8,994 nucleotides of DNA from DATJYV01 sp035499415 (GTDB lineage Bacteria; Bacteroidota; Ignavibacteria; UBA10030). Position numbers and translations under genes: made by a program. The stretch spans positions 1 to 8,994 of the forward strand of contig DATJYV010000088.1 of the NCBI GenBank assembly GCA_035499415.1, read 5' to 3'. This document shows, piece after piece, positions 1 to 6,255 of the stretch (its first letter is position 1; each line of letters begins with the position of its first letter). The notes beneath the pieces are model-generated. The model saw only the letters and a list, made by a program, of their open reading frames with translations, did no database searches and was not told where the DNA came from.

Positions 1-600
1 CTCGGGGTCGAGGCCGGAACGGTGAAGAACCTCGCGTGCGAGAGTCGACCCTAATTGAGGCACATGAGCTCGAACCATCCGTGAGAGCGATGCGTCACCG
101 GAATCCTGCTTCAGTCCCCGGAGCGAAGGAAGATGAACGTCCCACGGCCTGGTCCGTTCCGGCAACGAAGGCAACGCTGTTCCCGCCCACTTCTTTTTAT
201 TGAGAAAGCTGTCGCGGATCATTTCCGTGGAGTCGCAGAGGTAGGCGTTCGGCTCAGAACCGAATAATCGGACCACCAAGGAAAGTTTCGGTTCGAGTGA
301 GATGGTGATTTCGCGGTCGGCCGGGTCAATCCGAACTTCCTTCACCACCTTCCCGACGGCCTCCTCCAGGACATCGGCAGAGTTTCGTCGCTTCCGTTCG
401 CCGCGCTCGCGAAGATACATGCAGGGGGCCGTGGCGACGCAGCTCACGAAGAGAATATCTGCGTGTCCGGCATGCGGGTGCTCGAGCGTGATGGTCAACT
501 CTTTGCTTTGCTGTGAAAAAGCCGAAGTTACGCGGCTTCCCGGAATGCGCCGGTTGAGGTCGGATGCGATGTGGACAAGTGTGAAGTAATTTGCGACCAT
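1..600 (-). CDS. NFACT-family (RqcH/FbpA-like) protein, N-terminal part
   Basis: Reading the minus strand from ATG at 600-598 gives 200 codons with no stop before the left edge, so the C-terminal part (coiled coil, NFACT-R domain) is outside the window. The translation fits the NFACT-N domain: a start MVANYFTLVHIASDLN, then IPGSRVTSAFSQ, a strand ELTITLE, a strand ADILFVSC, an ADR motif (D95-R96) before EITISL, and LVVRLFGSEPNAYLCD followed by MIRDSF. Family members (Rqc2/NEMF, bacterial RqcH) bind stalled 60S/50S subunits and direct C-terminal tailing of the stuck nascent chain; in Bacillus RqcH an Asp-Arg pair in this domain is needed for tRNA binding, and D95-R96 looks equivalent. An in-frame ATG at 630-628 would add 10 residues, but ATG 600 matches the Met-x-x-Asn-Tyr start I recall for Bacteroidota homologues. 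Neither start has a clear Shine-Dalgarno site. The gene is head-to-head with yicC. The family is fairly sure; the RqcH role is inferred. Confidence 0.8.
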   Translation of the reverse strand, partial: MVANYFTLVHIASDLNRRIPGSRVTSAFSQQSKELTITLEHPHAGHADILFVSCVATAPCMYLRERGERKRRNSADVLEEAVGKVVKEVRIDPADREITISLEPKLSLVVRLFGSEPNAYLCDSTEMIRDSFLNKKKWAGTALPSLPERTRPWDVHLPSLRGLKQDSGDASLSRMVRAHVPQLGSTLAREVLHRSGLDPE

Positions 601-773
601 GGATGAAACGAATGCGTGAAGAACATCCATAAAAAAGTAAGGAAATGCAATTTGGGATGTTGATAACTTGTGGACGGAGTCGTGCAGAGGTTGTGATAAA
701 GTAGTTATTGCCCGCCCCTTCGATTTTCCGTACATTGAGTGCAAATGAGAGATTTTCGGAGAGAGGGATAACC
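601..773. promoter_or_regulatory. Divergent intergenic region between the NFACT gene and yicC
   Basis: This 173-base spacer separates two genes read in opposite directions, so promoters for both must lie here or inside the gene ends. It is visibly richer in A and T than the flanking genes, especially around 625-715. I could not find a -35/-10 pair with acceptable spacing on either strand, nor a clear Bacteroidota-type TAnnTTTG element, so no promoter is called. The purine-rich stretch GGAGAGAGG (about 758-766) lies 7 bases before the GTG at 774 and is the likely ribosome binding site of yicC. Confidence 0.5.
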
Positions 774-1655
774 GTGCTTCGCAGCATGACCGGTTTTGGC
801 CGCGCCGAAGTTGCGCATGAAGGAGTTCAGGCGAGCGCCGAAGTTCGGAGCGTGAACAGCCGTTTCCTTGATGTGTCGGTCAAGCTTCCGCGCTCGTTGT
901 CGCAGCGCGAGAAGGACGTGCGGGAGATTGTCCGCGGCTTCCTCAACCGGGGAAGTCTCAGCGTCGTGATCAAGGTTGAACGGGAAGAACGGGGCGACAG
1001 TACGTTGAAGGTCAACGGACGCGCGGCGAGGAGCTACTTCAAGCTCCTCAACGACCTGCGCAAGACGGTAAAGCTGAAAGAGAAGGTACGGCTCGAACAT
1101 TTGTTGACGTTTTCAGAAATCCTTGAGCCGGAAGATGAAGACGAGGGGGATGAGAAAGAGTGGAACGTTGCGGAAGCCGCGCTCAGGCAGTCGCTCGATG
1201 CGCTGAACGGCATGCGGATTCAGGAAGGGACGGAGCTCGTGAAAGATTTAAGGCGTCGCATCGATGGCCTCAACGGCACGATCGACCGCATTCAAAACGG
1301 TTCCCTCAGCCGCATCCCGGATGAACGCAAAAGACTTCAGGAGCGTGTCACGCAGCTGGTGAGCGACCCCTCTATTATAGATGCGAAGCGCCTCGAGCTC
1401 GAACTCGCTCTGCTTGCGGACAAGCTCGACGTGACGGAAGAATGCGTCAGGTTCCGGAGTCACAACAAGTATTTCCTCGAAGCACTGGGCAAGGAAGAGT
1501 CGGCGGGGCGGAAGCTGAATTTCCTGATCCAGGAAATGAACCGGGAAGCGAATACGATCGGCTCGAAATCGAACGATGCGGAAATATCGCATCTGGTGGT
1601 GCAGATGAAAGAGGAGCTGGAGAAGATACGGGAGCAATTGCAGAATATCGAGTGA
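774..1655 (+). CDS. yicC: YicC/YloC-family endoribonuclease
   Basis: The protein is 293 residues from GTG 774, close to the usual 285-295 of the family. This start gives the family's opening (M)LRSMTGFGRAE and has GGAGAGAGG seven bases upstream. The frame stays open back to 708, but those extra 22 residues do not resemble the family. Two domains are visible: YicC-like N-terminal (about 1-155) and DUF1732 at the C-terminus (about 205-293). The C-terminal signature is intact: GRKLNFLIQEMNREANTIGSK from G245, ending in a helix with REQLQNIE. E. coli YicC and Bacillus YloC are known as endoribonucleases; YicC has been linked to decay of the small RNA RyhB. The targets here cannot be told from sequence. 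Placement upstream of gmk is common in bacteria, but the 263-base gap leaves joint transcription with gmk uncertain. Confidence 0.93.
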   Translation: MLRSMTGFGRAEVAHEGVQASAEVRSVNSRFLDVSVKLPRSLSQREKDVREIVRGFLNRGSLSVVIKVEREERGDSTLKVNGRAARSYFKLLNDLRKTVKLKEKVRLEHLLTFSEILEPEDEDEGDEKEWNVAEAALRQSLDALNGMRIQEGTELVKDLRRRIDGLNGTIDRIQNGSLSRIPDERKRLQERVTQLVSDPSIIDAKRLELELALLADKLDVTEECVRFRSHNKYFLEALGKEESAGRKLNFLIQEMNREANTIGSKSNDAEISHLVVQMKEELEKIREQLQNIE

Positions 1656-1717
1656 GAGGCAATTTGGAGACCGGGAAATTTTGTCATTGGGTTACTGGAA
1701 GAGCGGGATGAATTGTC

Positions 1718-1843
1718 GATCGCCAATTTCCACTTGCCGAATGACAGGATGAAACGACGGGGATTGAGATTGAGGATGATGTTGAGGGTTGAAATCGAAT
1801 CTATGAGATCGCAACAACTCTCTTCAATCGGAAATTGATAATC
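1718..1843. repeat. Imperfect inverted repeat, 14-base arms
   Basis: GATCGCCAATTTCC (1718-1731) and GGAAATTGATAATC (1830-1843) are complementary at 11 of 14 positions, with eight consecutive pairs. The 98-base separation makes a simple hairpin unlikely to be strong. It is recorded because it belongs to the recurring words of this spacer. It may be chance in low-complexity DNA. Confidence 0.3.
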
Positions 1844-1856
1844 TGCAATCGAAAAT
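1825..1856 (+). repeat. Imperfect 11-base direct repeat
   Basis: CAATCGGAAAT at 1825-1835 recurs as CAATCGAAAAT at 1846-1856, with one mismatch and a 21-base period. The period is two helical turns, which would suit a dimeric regulator on one DNA face, but no regulator is implied by the sequence and repeat-generated low-complexity DNA explains it equally well. Confidence 0.4.
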
Positions 1857-1872
1857 ACTCTTCGACTTTCCG

Positions 1873-1904
1873 GTTATCCAGTTAACAAGTTATCCAATTA
1901 CCAA
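1873..1904 (+). repeat. 16-base tandem duplication just upstream of gmk
   Basis: GTTATCCAGTTAACAA (1873-1888) is followed directly by GTTATCCAATTACCAA (1889-1904), with two mismatches in 16. The second copy ends 14 bases before the gmk start codon, so the duplication falls in the 5' leader or core promoter of gmk. This could be a slippage product or a piece of a dispersed repeat family. Confidence 0.65.
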
Positions 1905-1918
1905 ATTCTCCTTCTTGC

Positions 1919-2512
1919 ATGAGCCCCGGCCGTCTCATCGTTCTCTCCGCCCCAAGCGGCTCCGGCAAGACGACCATCGCAAAGGCGATTCTGCGGAAGT
2001 ATCCCGAGATGCTTTTCTCGGTATCGGCAACAACCCGGCCGATGCGCAGCGGGGAGGTTGAAGGACGGGACTATTTTTTTCTGACCAGGGAAGCGTTTGA
2101 AGCGAGGGTGAGAAAAGGCGATCTGGCCGAATACGAGGAGATTTACGGAGATTACTACGGAACCCTCAAAAGCGAGGTCGACAGAGTTCTGAAGCGGGGC
2201 GGCATCATGCTGTTCGACGTCGACGTGAAGGGAGCTCTCTCGATCAAGCGCATCTATCCAAACGACGCCGTCCTGATCTTTATCACGCCCCCGAGCGTTG
2301 AGGCGCTCAAGCAGCGGCTCCGCGGGAGAAAAACGGAGGACGAAGCGACAATCAAGCGCCGCCTCGATCGCGTAACGATGGAAATGGAGATGGGAAATCA
2401 ATTCGACCATCGGGTGCTGAACGACCGCGTCGAGAAGGCAGTCGATGAGGTCGATGCAATTGTGCGGCGCCAGATGCGCCGGGAACCATCACACGAGAAT
2501 CAATCATCTTAA
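1919..2512 (+). CDS. gmk: Guanylate kinase
   Basis: This cytoplasmic enzyme converts GMP plus ATP to GDP plus ADP, an essential step in GTP and dGTP supply. The 197 residues match the usual bacterial length of about 200. The P-loop APSGSGKT covers residues 11-18. The GMP-binding region follows, with S36, R40, R43 and Y52 in SATTRPMRSGEVEGRDY, then E71 and Y80 in the EEIYGDYYGT stretch. A DVDVKGA motif (D100, D102) supports the core. The C-terminal lid and helix, with RGRKTEDEATIKRRLD, are complete. ATG 1919 puts the P-loop at the normal distance from the N-terminus; no Shine-Dalgarno site precedes it, unlike most neighbours. Its TAA stop overlaps the ribosome binding site of rpoZ, so the two are probably transcribed together. 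The gmk-rpoZ pairing is widespread in bacteria. Confidence 0.97.
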   Translation: MSPGRLIVLSAPSGSGKTTIAKAILRKYPEMLFSVSATTRPMRSGEVEGRDYFFLTREAFEARVRKGDLAEYEEIYGDYYGTLKSEVDRVLKRGGIMLFDVDVKGALSIKRIYPNDAVLIFITPPSVEALKQRLRGRKTEDEATIKRRLDRVTMEMEMGNQFDHRVLNDRVEKAVDEVDAIVRRQMRREPSHENQSS

Positions 2513-2517
2513 GGAGG
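2511..2517 (+). promoter_or_regulatory. Strong Shine-Dalgarno site of rpoZ, overlapping the gmk stop
   Basis: AAGGAGG shares its first two bases with the gmk TAA stop codon and lies seven bases before GTG 2525. It fixes the rpoZ start at a GTG codon and suggests that termination on gmk could feed initiation on rpoZ. It also shows that this organism uses Shine-Dalgarno pairing, which is rare in Bacteroidia proper. Confidence 0.85.
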
Positions 2518-2524
2518 ACCAGCA

Positions 2525-2875
2525 GTGCCCATTAAACCGGTTGATATGCAGGGTTTCATCGGGAATGTCGGAAACATCTACCAGGCGATCGTCGTGACGG
2601 CAAAGCGCGCGCGACAATTGCACGAGGAGATGAAGATCGAATTGAACCAGCGGCTCGAAACGGTCAAAGCCCTTACGACGACGACGGAAGTCGAGGAAGA
2701 GCTCGACAACGCCGCCGCGAATCCCGACCAGCTGAAGATCAGTCTGGAATTCGAGAAGCGGCCGAAAGCGACCGACCTCGCGCTTGACGAAGTGCAGGAA
2801 GGCAAAGTGGAATTCCGCTACAAAGAGCCGGCGGAGATACCGGTCAAGAAAGATGAGGAAGAAGAAACGGAATAG
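2525..2875 (+). CDS. rpoZ: RNA polymerase omega subunit (RpoZ/Rpb6 family)
   Basis: Omega helps assemble and stabilise RNA polymerase by wrapping the C-terminal end of beta-prime, and in some bacteria forms part of a ppGpp site. The 116-residue protein starts at GTG 2525, set by the AAGGAGG site. Residues about 12-40 (GNVGNIYQAIVVTAKRARQL) carry the family's core Tyr and Lys-Arg-Ala-x-Gln segment. The following region, with ISLEFEKRPKATDLALDE and GKVEFRYKEP, resembles the Bacteroidota/Chlorobiota form, which is divergent from and longer than the roughly 90-residue E. coli protein. The last residues are a highly charged tail (KKDEEEETE). Position between gmk and coaBC is the classic arrangement in many phyla. 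Its 3' end overlaps coaBC by 23 bases, suggesting translational coupling. Confidence rests on both family match and gene order. Confidence 0.92.
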   Translation: MPIKPVDMQGFIGNVGNIYQAIVVTAKRARQLHEEMKIELNQRLETVKALTTTTEVEEELDNAAANPDQLKISLEFEKRPKATDLALDEVQEGKVEFRYKEPAEIPVKKDEEEETE

Positions 2876-4127
2876 CGTCGCCCGGCATGTCGTACGCGGC
2901 AGGAAAATACTCCTCGGTGTAACAGGGGGGATTGCCGCGTACAAAGCGTGCTACCTCGTCCGGGAACTGGTCCGGGCGGGGGCTTCGGTCAAGGTGATCA
3001 TGACCGATTCGGCAACAAAGTTCGTCACCCCTCTCACTTTTTCCACCCTCTCGAACAATCCCGTCGCCACCGACCTCTGGGCGAGCAATCAGGCGACCGG
3101 GTCGGACATCGGAACGCGGCATATCGACCTCGCGAACTGGGCCGACCTGATGGCGGTCGCCCCCGCCTCGGCGCAGACGCTTGCAAAGATCGCGAGCGGA
3201 ATTTCCGACAACCTTCTGACGATCGCGGCGCTTGCCTGTACCCGGCCAATCGTTCTGGCGCCGACGATGGATGCCGACATGTATCTGAACGACATCATGC
3301 AGGAAAACATCAGCCGGCTGAAGGAGCGGGGATTCTTTGTCGTTCCGCCCGGGAAAGGGGAGCATGCGAGCGGACTCGAAGGCCCGGGTCGGCTTCCCGA
3401 AGTCGAAGTGATCGTTCAGGCAATCGAAGGCGTGTTGCGCAACACACACCGGGACCTGAAGGGCAAGAGGATTGTGGTGACGGCGGGGCCGACGTACGAA
3501 GCGATTGATCCGGTGAGGTTCATCGGCAATCGTTCTTCGGGGAAAATGGGATTTGCCATCGCGAATGCGGCCGCGCTCCGCGGAGCGAGCGTTACGCTCG
3601 TTACCGGTCCCGTTTCCCTCGAGACCCCGAAGAATGTCCGCAGGATCGATGTCGAATCGGCAAACGAGATGTACCGGGCCGTGATCCCGCGCGCGAAGAA
3701 GGCCGACGCGGTCGTCATGGCGGCGGCGGTTGCGGATTACAAACCGGAAAAGACCGCCCGGCGGAAGATCAAGAAGGAAAAAGGGGGTCGGACGCCGGAA
3801 TTACGGTTAATTACCACTCCGGACATCCTTGAAACTCTTGGGAAAGCCAAGAATGGAAGAATTCTCGTTGGATTTGCGCTCGAAACCGACAACGAGCTGT
3901 CCAATGCCAGGGAGAAGTTGCGCAGGAAAAATCTTGATGTCGTCGTTCTCAATTCGTTGAAGGAAAACCGGAAAGTCTTCGGGTCGGATATGAACCATGT
4001 TACGGTGATCGACCGATCGGGCAAGGTGGAGGCGCTCAATACCATGCCGAAATTCGAGGTCGCGAATGCGATCCTGGACAGGATGAAAGAGATGATGGAA
4101 CGAAGACCCGGACGGCAGAATGTCTGA
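2853..4127 (+). CDS. coaBC: Bifunctional phosphopantothenoylcysteine decarboxylase / phosphopantothenate-cysteine ligase
   Basis: This enzyme makes 4'-phosphopantetheine for coenzyme A: CoaB joins cysteine to phosphopantothenate and CoaC, an FMN enzyme, decarboxylates the product. With ATG 2853 it has 424 residues, slightly above the usual 400 or so because of a basic N-terminal tail (MRKKKRN). The frame is open back to 2784, but that stretch lies inside rpoZ. The CoaC half (about 16-195) has the flavin-binding GVTGGIAAYK, catalytic H90 in TRHIDLANWAD, and PTMDADM with D140 where E. coli has its catalytic Asn. The substrate flap shows S173 (HASGLEGPGR) where E. coli has Cys158. The CoaB half (about 205-424) has AGPTYEAIDPVRFI, NRSSGKMG, a KIKK motif (305-308), TPDIL and GFALET. 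It overlaps rpoZ by 23 and the next gene by 8 bases, and no strong ribosome site is visible, so coupling is likely. Confidence 0.95.
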   Translation: MRKKKRNSVARHVVRGRKILLGVTGGIAAYKACYLVRELVRAGASVKVIMTDSATKFVTPLTFSTLSNNPVATDLWASNQATGSDIGTRHIDLANWADLMAVAPASAQTLAKIASGISDNLLTIAALACTRPIVLAPTMDADMYLNDIMQENISRLKERGFFVVPPGKGEHASGLEGPGRLPEVEVIVQAIEGVLRNTHRDLKGKRIVVTAGPTYEAIDPVRFIGNRSSGKMGFAIANAAALRGASVTLVTGPVSLETPKNVRRIDVESANEMYRAVIPRAKKADAVVMAAAVADYKPEKTARRKIKKEKGGRTPELRLITTPDILETLGKAKNGRILVGFALETDNELSNAREKLRRKNLDVVVLNSLKENRKVFGSDMNHVTVIDRSGKVEALNTMPKFEVANAILDRMKEMMERRPGRQNV

Positions 4128-4929
4128 GCCGGAAGAAGAAATTGGCCGCGTCCTGGACCGCGCCGGAAAATACCTGCGCCGGCAGAAGGAAGTGTACGGC
4201 GAAACTCTGTACAAAAATTCGGCGCCAACGCGGAATGTTTCAAAAGAAGCGGACCCCGCCCCGACGAGAGTCTCCGAAGTCGACCTGTTTGGACAGGCGA
4301 CCGCTCCCCCATCCGCGTCGGACGCGGCATCCCGCGCACAATTGCCGAATGAACTTTGGGCGGGGGCGAATAATCTCGACGTGCTGAACGGGATGATCTG
4401 CACCTGCCTTAAGTGCGGGCTGGGGAAGACGAGAAAGAATTTTGTCTTCGGCGTGGGTAATGCGAAAGCCGACATCGTCCTCATTGGCGAAGCTCCCGGC
4501 GCGGACGAAGATGAGCAGGGGGAGCCATTCGTCGGCCGCGCGGGACAACTGCTGAACAAAATCCTGGAAGCGGTGAAATTCAAGCGGGAAGAAGTCTACA
4601 TCTGTAATATTTTGAAGTGCCGGCCTCCCGACAATCGCAAGCCGGCCGCCGAAGAAATAGAGTTGTGCGAGCCGTATCTCTGGAAGCAGCTTGAGATCAT
4701 CAACCCCAAAATGATTCTTTGCCTCGGCCTCACGGCCGGCCAGGCACTTCTAAAGACGACCTCCTCGCTGACGAACCTGCGCGGAAAATTTCACAACTAC
4801 CGGGGCGTTCCCCTGATGGTGACGTATCACCCCGCGGCACTTCTGAGAAATCCGAATTGGAAACGGCCGTGTTGGGAGGATGTGCAGGTCTTCAGAAAAC
4901 GGTATGATGAAATTTTGGCAGTGCGTTGA
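4120..4929 (+). CDS. Family 4 uracil-DNA glycosylase with [4Fe-4S] cluster
   Basis: This enzyme removes uracil from DNA, starting base excision repair of deaminated cytosine. The 269 residues comprise an N-terminal extension (1 to about 85, rich in Ala, Pro and charged residues, probably disordered) and the catalytic domain. Motif 1 is GEAPG (G123-G127) followed by EDEQGEPFVGRAGQLL. Motif 3 is YHPAALLR with H237. Family 4 cluster cysteines are present: C96 and C99 (CLKC), then C167 and C183, 16 apart as expected; C94 is an extra nearby cysteine. N172 lies in CRPPDNRK. The HPA motif and the absence of a KRRIH insert favour family 4 over UdgX. Such genes are often named as phage SPO1 DNA-polymerase-related proteins. 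The ATG overlaps the coaBC stop by 8 bases, which fixes the likely start and places it in the operon. Confidence 0.92.
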   Translation: MSEPEEEIGRVLDRAGKYLRRQKEVYGETLYKNSAPTRNVSKEADPAPTRVSEVDLFGQATAPPSASDAASRAQLPNELWAGANNLDVLNGMICTCLKCGLGKTRKNFVFGVGNAKADIVLIGEAPGADEDEQGEPFVGRAGQLLNKILEAVKFKREEVYICNILKCRPPDNRKPAAEEIELCEPYLWKQLEIINPKMILCLGLTAGQALLKTTSSLTNLRGKFHNYRGVPLMVTYHPAALLRNPNWKRPCWEDVQVFRKRYDEILAVR

Positions 4930-4933
4930 GTTC

Positions 4934-4940
4934 AAAGGAG
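4934..4940 (+). promoter_or_regulatory. Shine-Dalgarno site of the ferritin-VIT1 gene
   Basis: AAAGGAG lies ten bases before ATG 4951 and a few bases after the glycosylase stop (4927-4929). It supports this start and independent translation initiation within the same transcript. Confidence 0.7.
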
Positions 4941-4950
4941 ATTTCCCCGG

Positions 4951-6111
4951 ATGAACGGCGACTCGAAATTCAGGTCTAACCTCCTTCGGGCCTGGCGCGA
5001 TGAAATGATCAGCGCGCGCAATTACCGGATGCTTGCGGAGCAGGAAAAAAATCCTGAACGGAAAGCAATTCTGGTGAAAATGGCGGAGGCGGAGGATCGG
5101 CACGCTGAGCGGTGGGCAGGCAGATTGAAGACGATCGGCGTGGAAGTGGGAGCTTTCCGCGAAACGCCGGTGGAAAAAGCCCGGCGGTGGATGCTTCTCA
5201 GAAGCACGCCCGAAGCCGCCGCGCAGATTCTCGAGGCGGGCGAAGCAAAAGCGGACGGACTGTATGCGGAGATGCTGGCGGGTCCGCTCGACAAAGCGGA
5301 CCGCAAGGCGATCCTCGAAGCGCAGAAAGAAGAAAACGCGCACAGCATGATGCTCGAGGAAATGACCGGCCCGCCGAAATCGTACCAGCCGCAAAGAAAG
5401 CTTGAAAAGATTCTTCGCGCCGAGCGTTGGCACGTGACCGCGGGAGGATGGATCGGCCAGGCGATCTATGGCGTCAACGACGGCCTCGGAGCGGCATTCG
5501 GCGTCGTGAGCGGCGTTGCGGGCGCGACGAATGTGAATACCGAATTTGTTTTATTGAGCGGGCTTGCCACGATGATCGCTTCCGCGCTGTCGATGGGAAG
5601 CGGCGCGTATCTGGCGACGAAATCCGAGCGGGAAGTTTATGAGGCAGAACTGGAGCGCGAACGGCACGAATTGGAAGAAAATCCGGAGGAAGAGAAGGAG
5701 GAGATGGAGCTGTTTTACCAGCTGAAGGGTTTCTCTCCCAAAGAAGCGCACAAGATGGTGCAGCGTCTTGCGAAACAGCCGGAGCAGATGCTCAAGACGC
5801 TCGCGCATGAAGAGCTCGGGTTGTCTGAACAGACGTTTCCGAATCCGTGGAAGTCGGCGTTCAGCGCCATGGTGAGCACGGCGATCGGCGCGACCGTCCC
5901 GGTGATTCCATTTTTTTTCGCCACAGGTCTGAACGCGCTTGTTGCCTCGTTCGTCGTCAGCACGGCCGCGCATTTCATCGTCGGCGCGTCGAAAGTGGTC
6001 GTGACCGGACGGTCGTGGCTCCGGAGCGGCGCCGAGATGACGTTCGTGGGAGTTGGCGAGGCCGCGATCACGTACGCGCTTGGGCTTTGGGTGTCGCCGT
6101 TGGTCCATTGA
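4951..6111 (+). CDS. Ferritin-like/VIT1 (CCC1) fusion, membrane iron exporter, MbfA-like
   Basis: The 386-residue protein joins two modules. Residues about 5-140 form a rubrerythrin/ferritin-like four-helix domain with a diiron ligand pattern: E18, E48-x-x-H51, E98 and E128-x-x-H131. Residues about 160-386 form a VIT1/CCC1 transporter: a first membrane segment with YGVNDGLGAAFGVVSG (from Y173), a second ending in LSMGSGAYLATKSERE (about 213-228), a cytoplasmic Glu-rich metal-binding stretch (about 229-305, including HEELGLSEQTFPNP), and three more hydrophobic segments (about 308-385). Alphaproteobacterial MbfA with this architecture exports iron and protects against iron and peroxide stress; I infer the same role in the inner membrane. 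VIT1/CCC1 proteins also move manganese. The usual Glu of the GEYxS motif is Ala here, which I believe is normal for the ferritin-fused branch. The gene begins 21 bases after the glycosylase. Confidence 0.9.
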   Translation: MNGDSKFRSNLLRAWRDEMISARNYRMLAEQEKNPERKAILVKMAEAEDRHAERWAGRLKTIGVEVGAFRETPVEKARRWMLLRSTPEAAAQILEAGEAKADGLYAEMLAGPLDKADRKAILEAQKEENAHSMMLEEMTGPPKSYQPQRKLEKILRAERWHVTAGGWIGQAIYGVNDGLGAAFGVVSGVAGATNVNTEFVLLSGLATMIASALSMGSGAYLATKSEREVYEAELERERHELEENPEEEKEEMELFYQLKGFSPKEAHKMVQRLAKQPEQMLKTLAHEELGLSEQTFPNPWKSAFSAMVSTAIGATVPVIPFFFATGLNALVASFVVSTAAHFIVGASKVVVTGRSWLRSGAEMTFVGVGEAAITYALGLWVSPLVH

Positions 6112-6255
6112 TGACCGGTCGGTTGGGATGACGCTTCAGCACGAGACAACCGACGGCACGGGACGGGGAGGGGCATCTGTTGCATGAGACATGATTCGAA
6201 GCTGATTCACTAAAATATCCGGACGTCGCTGTCGTCGTTCACAGGAGTCGCTCAC
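6112..6255. other. Intergenic region before dnaB
   Basis: This 144-base gap is the first real break after gmk. It contains an imperfect stem (see 6118-6154) near the end of the exporter gene and AGGAG (6243-6247) eight bases before the dnaB ATG. The stretch about 6205-6220 is AT-rich (ACTAAAATATCC) and could be part of a dnaB promoter, but no well-spaced -35 element was found. Confidence 0.5.
6118..6154 (+). terminator. Possible hairpin terminator after the exporter gene
   Basis: GTCGGTTG (6118-6125) is perfectly complementary to CAACCGAC (6147-6154), with a 21-base loop. The loop is long and no T-run follows, so intrinsic termination is doubtful. It starts seven bases after the stop codon, the right place for an operon end. 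Confidence 0.25.

Larger units (their letters stand above)
1656..1918. other. Intergenic spacer of low complexity between yicC and gmk
   Basis: This 263-base gap holds no convincing gene. Its composition differs from the flanking coding DNA: it is AT-richer and built from recurring short words such as CAATCG, GATTGA, GTTATCC and CCAGTTA on both strands. It contains a 16-base tandem duplication (1873-1904), an imperfect 11-base direct repeat (1825-1835 and 1846-1856), and a distant imperfect inverted repeat (1718-1731 with 1830-1843). No Shine-Dalgarno site precedes the gmk ATG; the bases just before it are pyrimidine-rich. A promoter for the gmk operon may lie here, but none could be identified. 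Confidence 0.6.

Noticed and set aside
302..589. Plus-strand 95-codon frame near the left edge
   Set aside because: It is antisense to the NFACT coding sequence, with Ser/Arg/Thr-rich composition and no ribosome site or motif.
655..673. Possible DnaA box (TGTTGATAA and neighbouring TTGTGG) suggesting an origin near a dnaB-bearing region
   Set aside because: It differs from the TTATNCACA consensus at a key base, occurs singly, and there is no AT-rich unwinding element or dnaA/dnaN nearby.
326..787. Minus-strand open frame of 153 codons overlapping the NFACT gene and the yicC leader
   Set aside because: It is a different frame from the NFACT reading, which has clear family motifs; its translation is Arg-rich and unlike a known protein.
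1661..1685. Weak hairpin with AATTT/AAATT arms after the yicC stop, considered as a terminator
   Set aside because: The five-pair stem is entirely A-T, so it would not be stable enough to end transcription.
3807..4583. Long open frame of 258 codons on the minus strand across coaBC and the glycosylase gene
   Set aside because: It lies opposite two clearly conserved genes; its translation is Ser/Pro/Arg/Phe-rich without recognisable motifs, as expected for an antisense shadow in GC-rich coding DNA.
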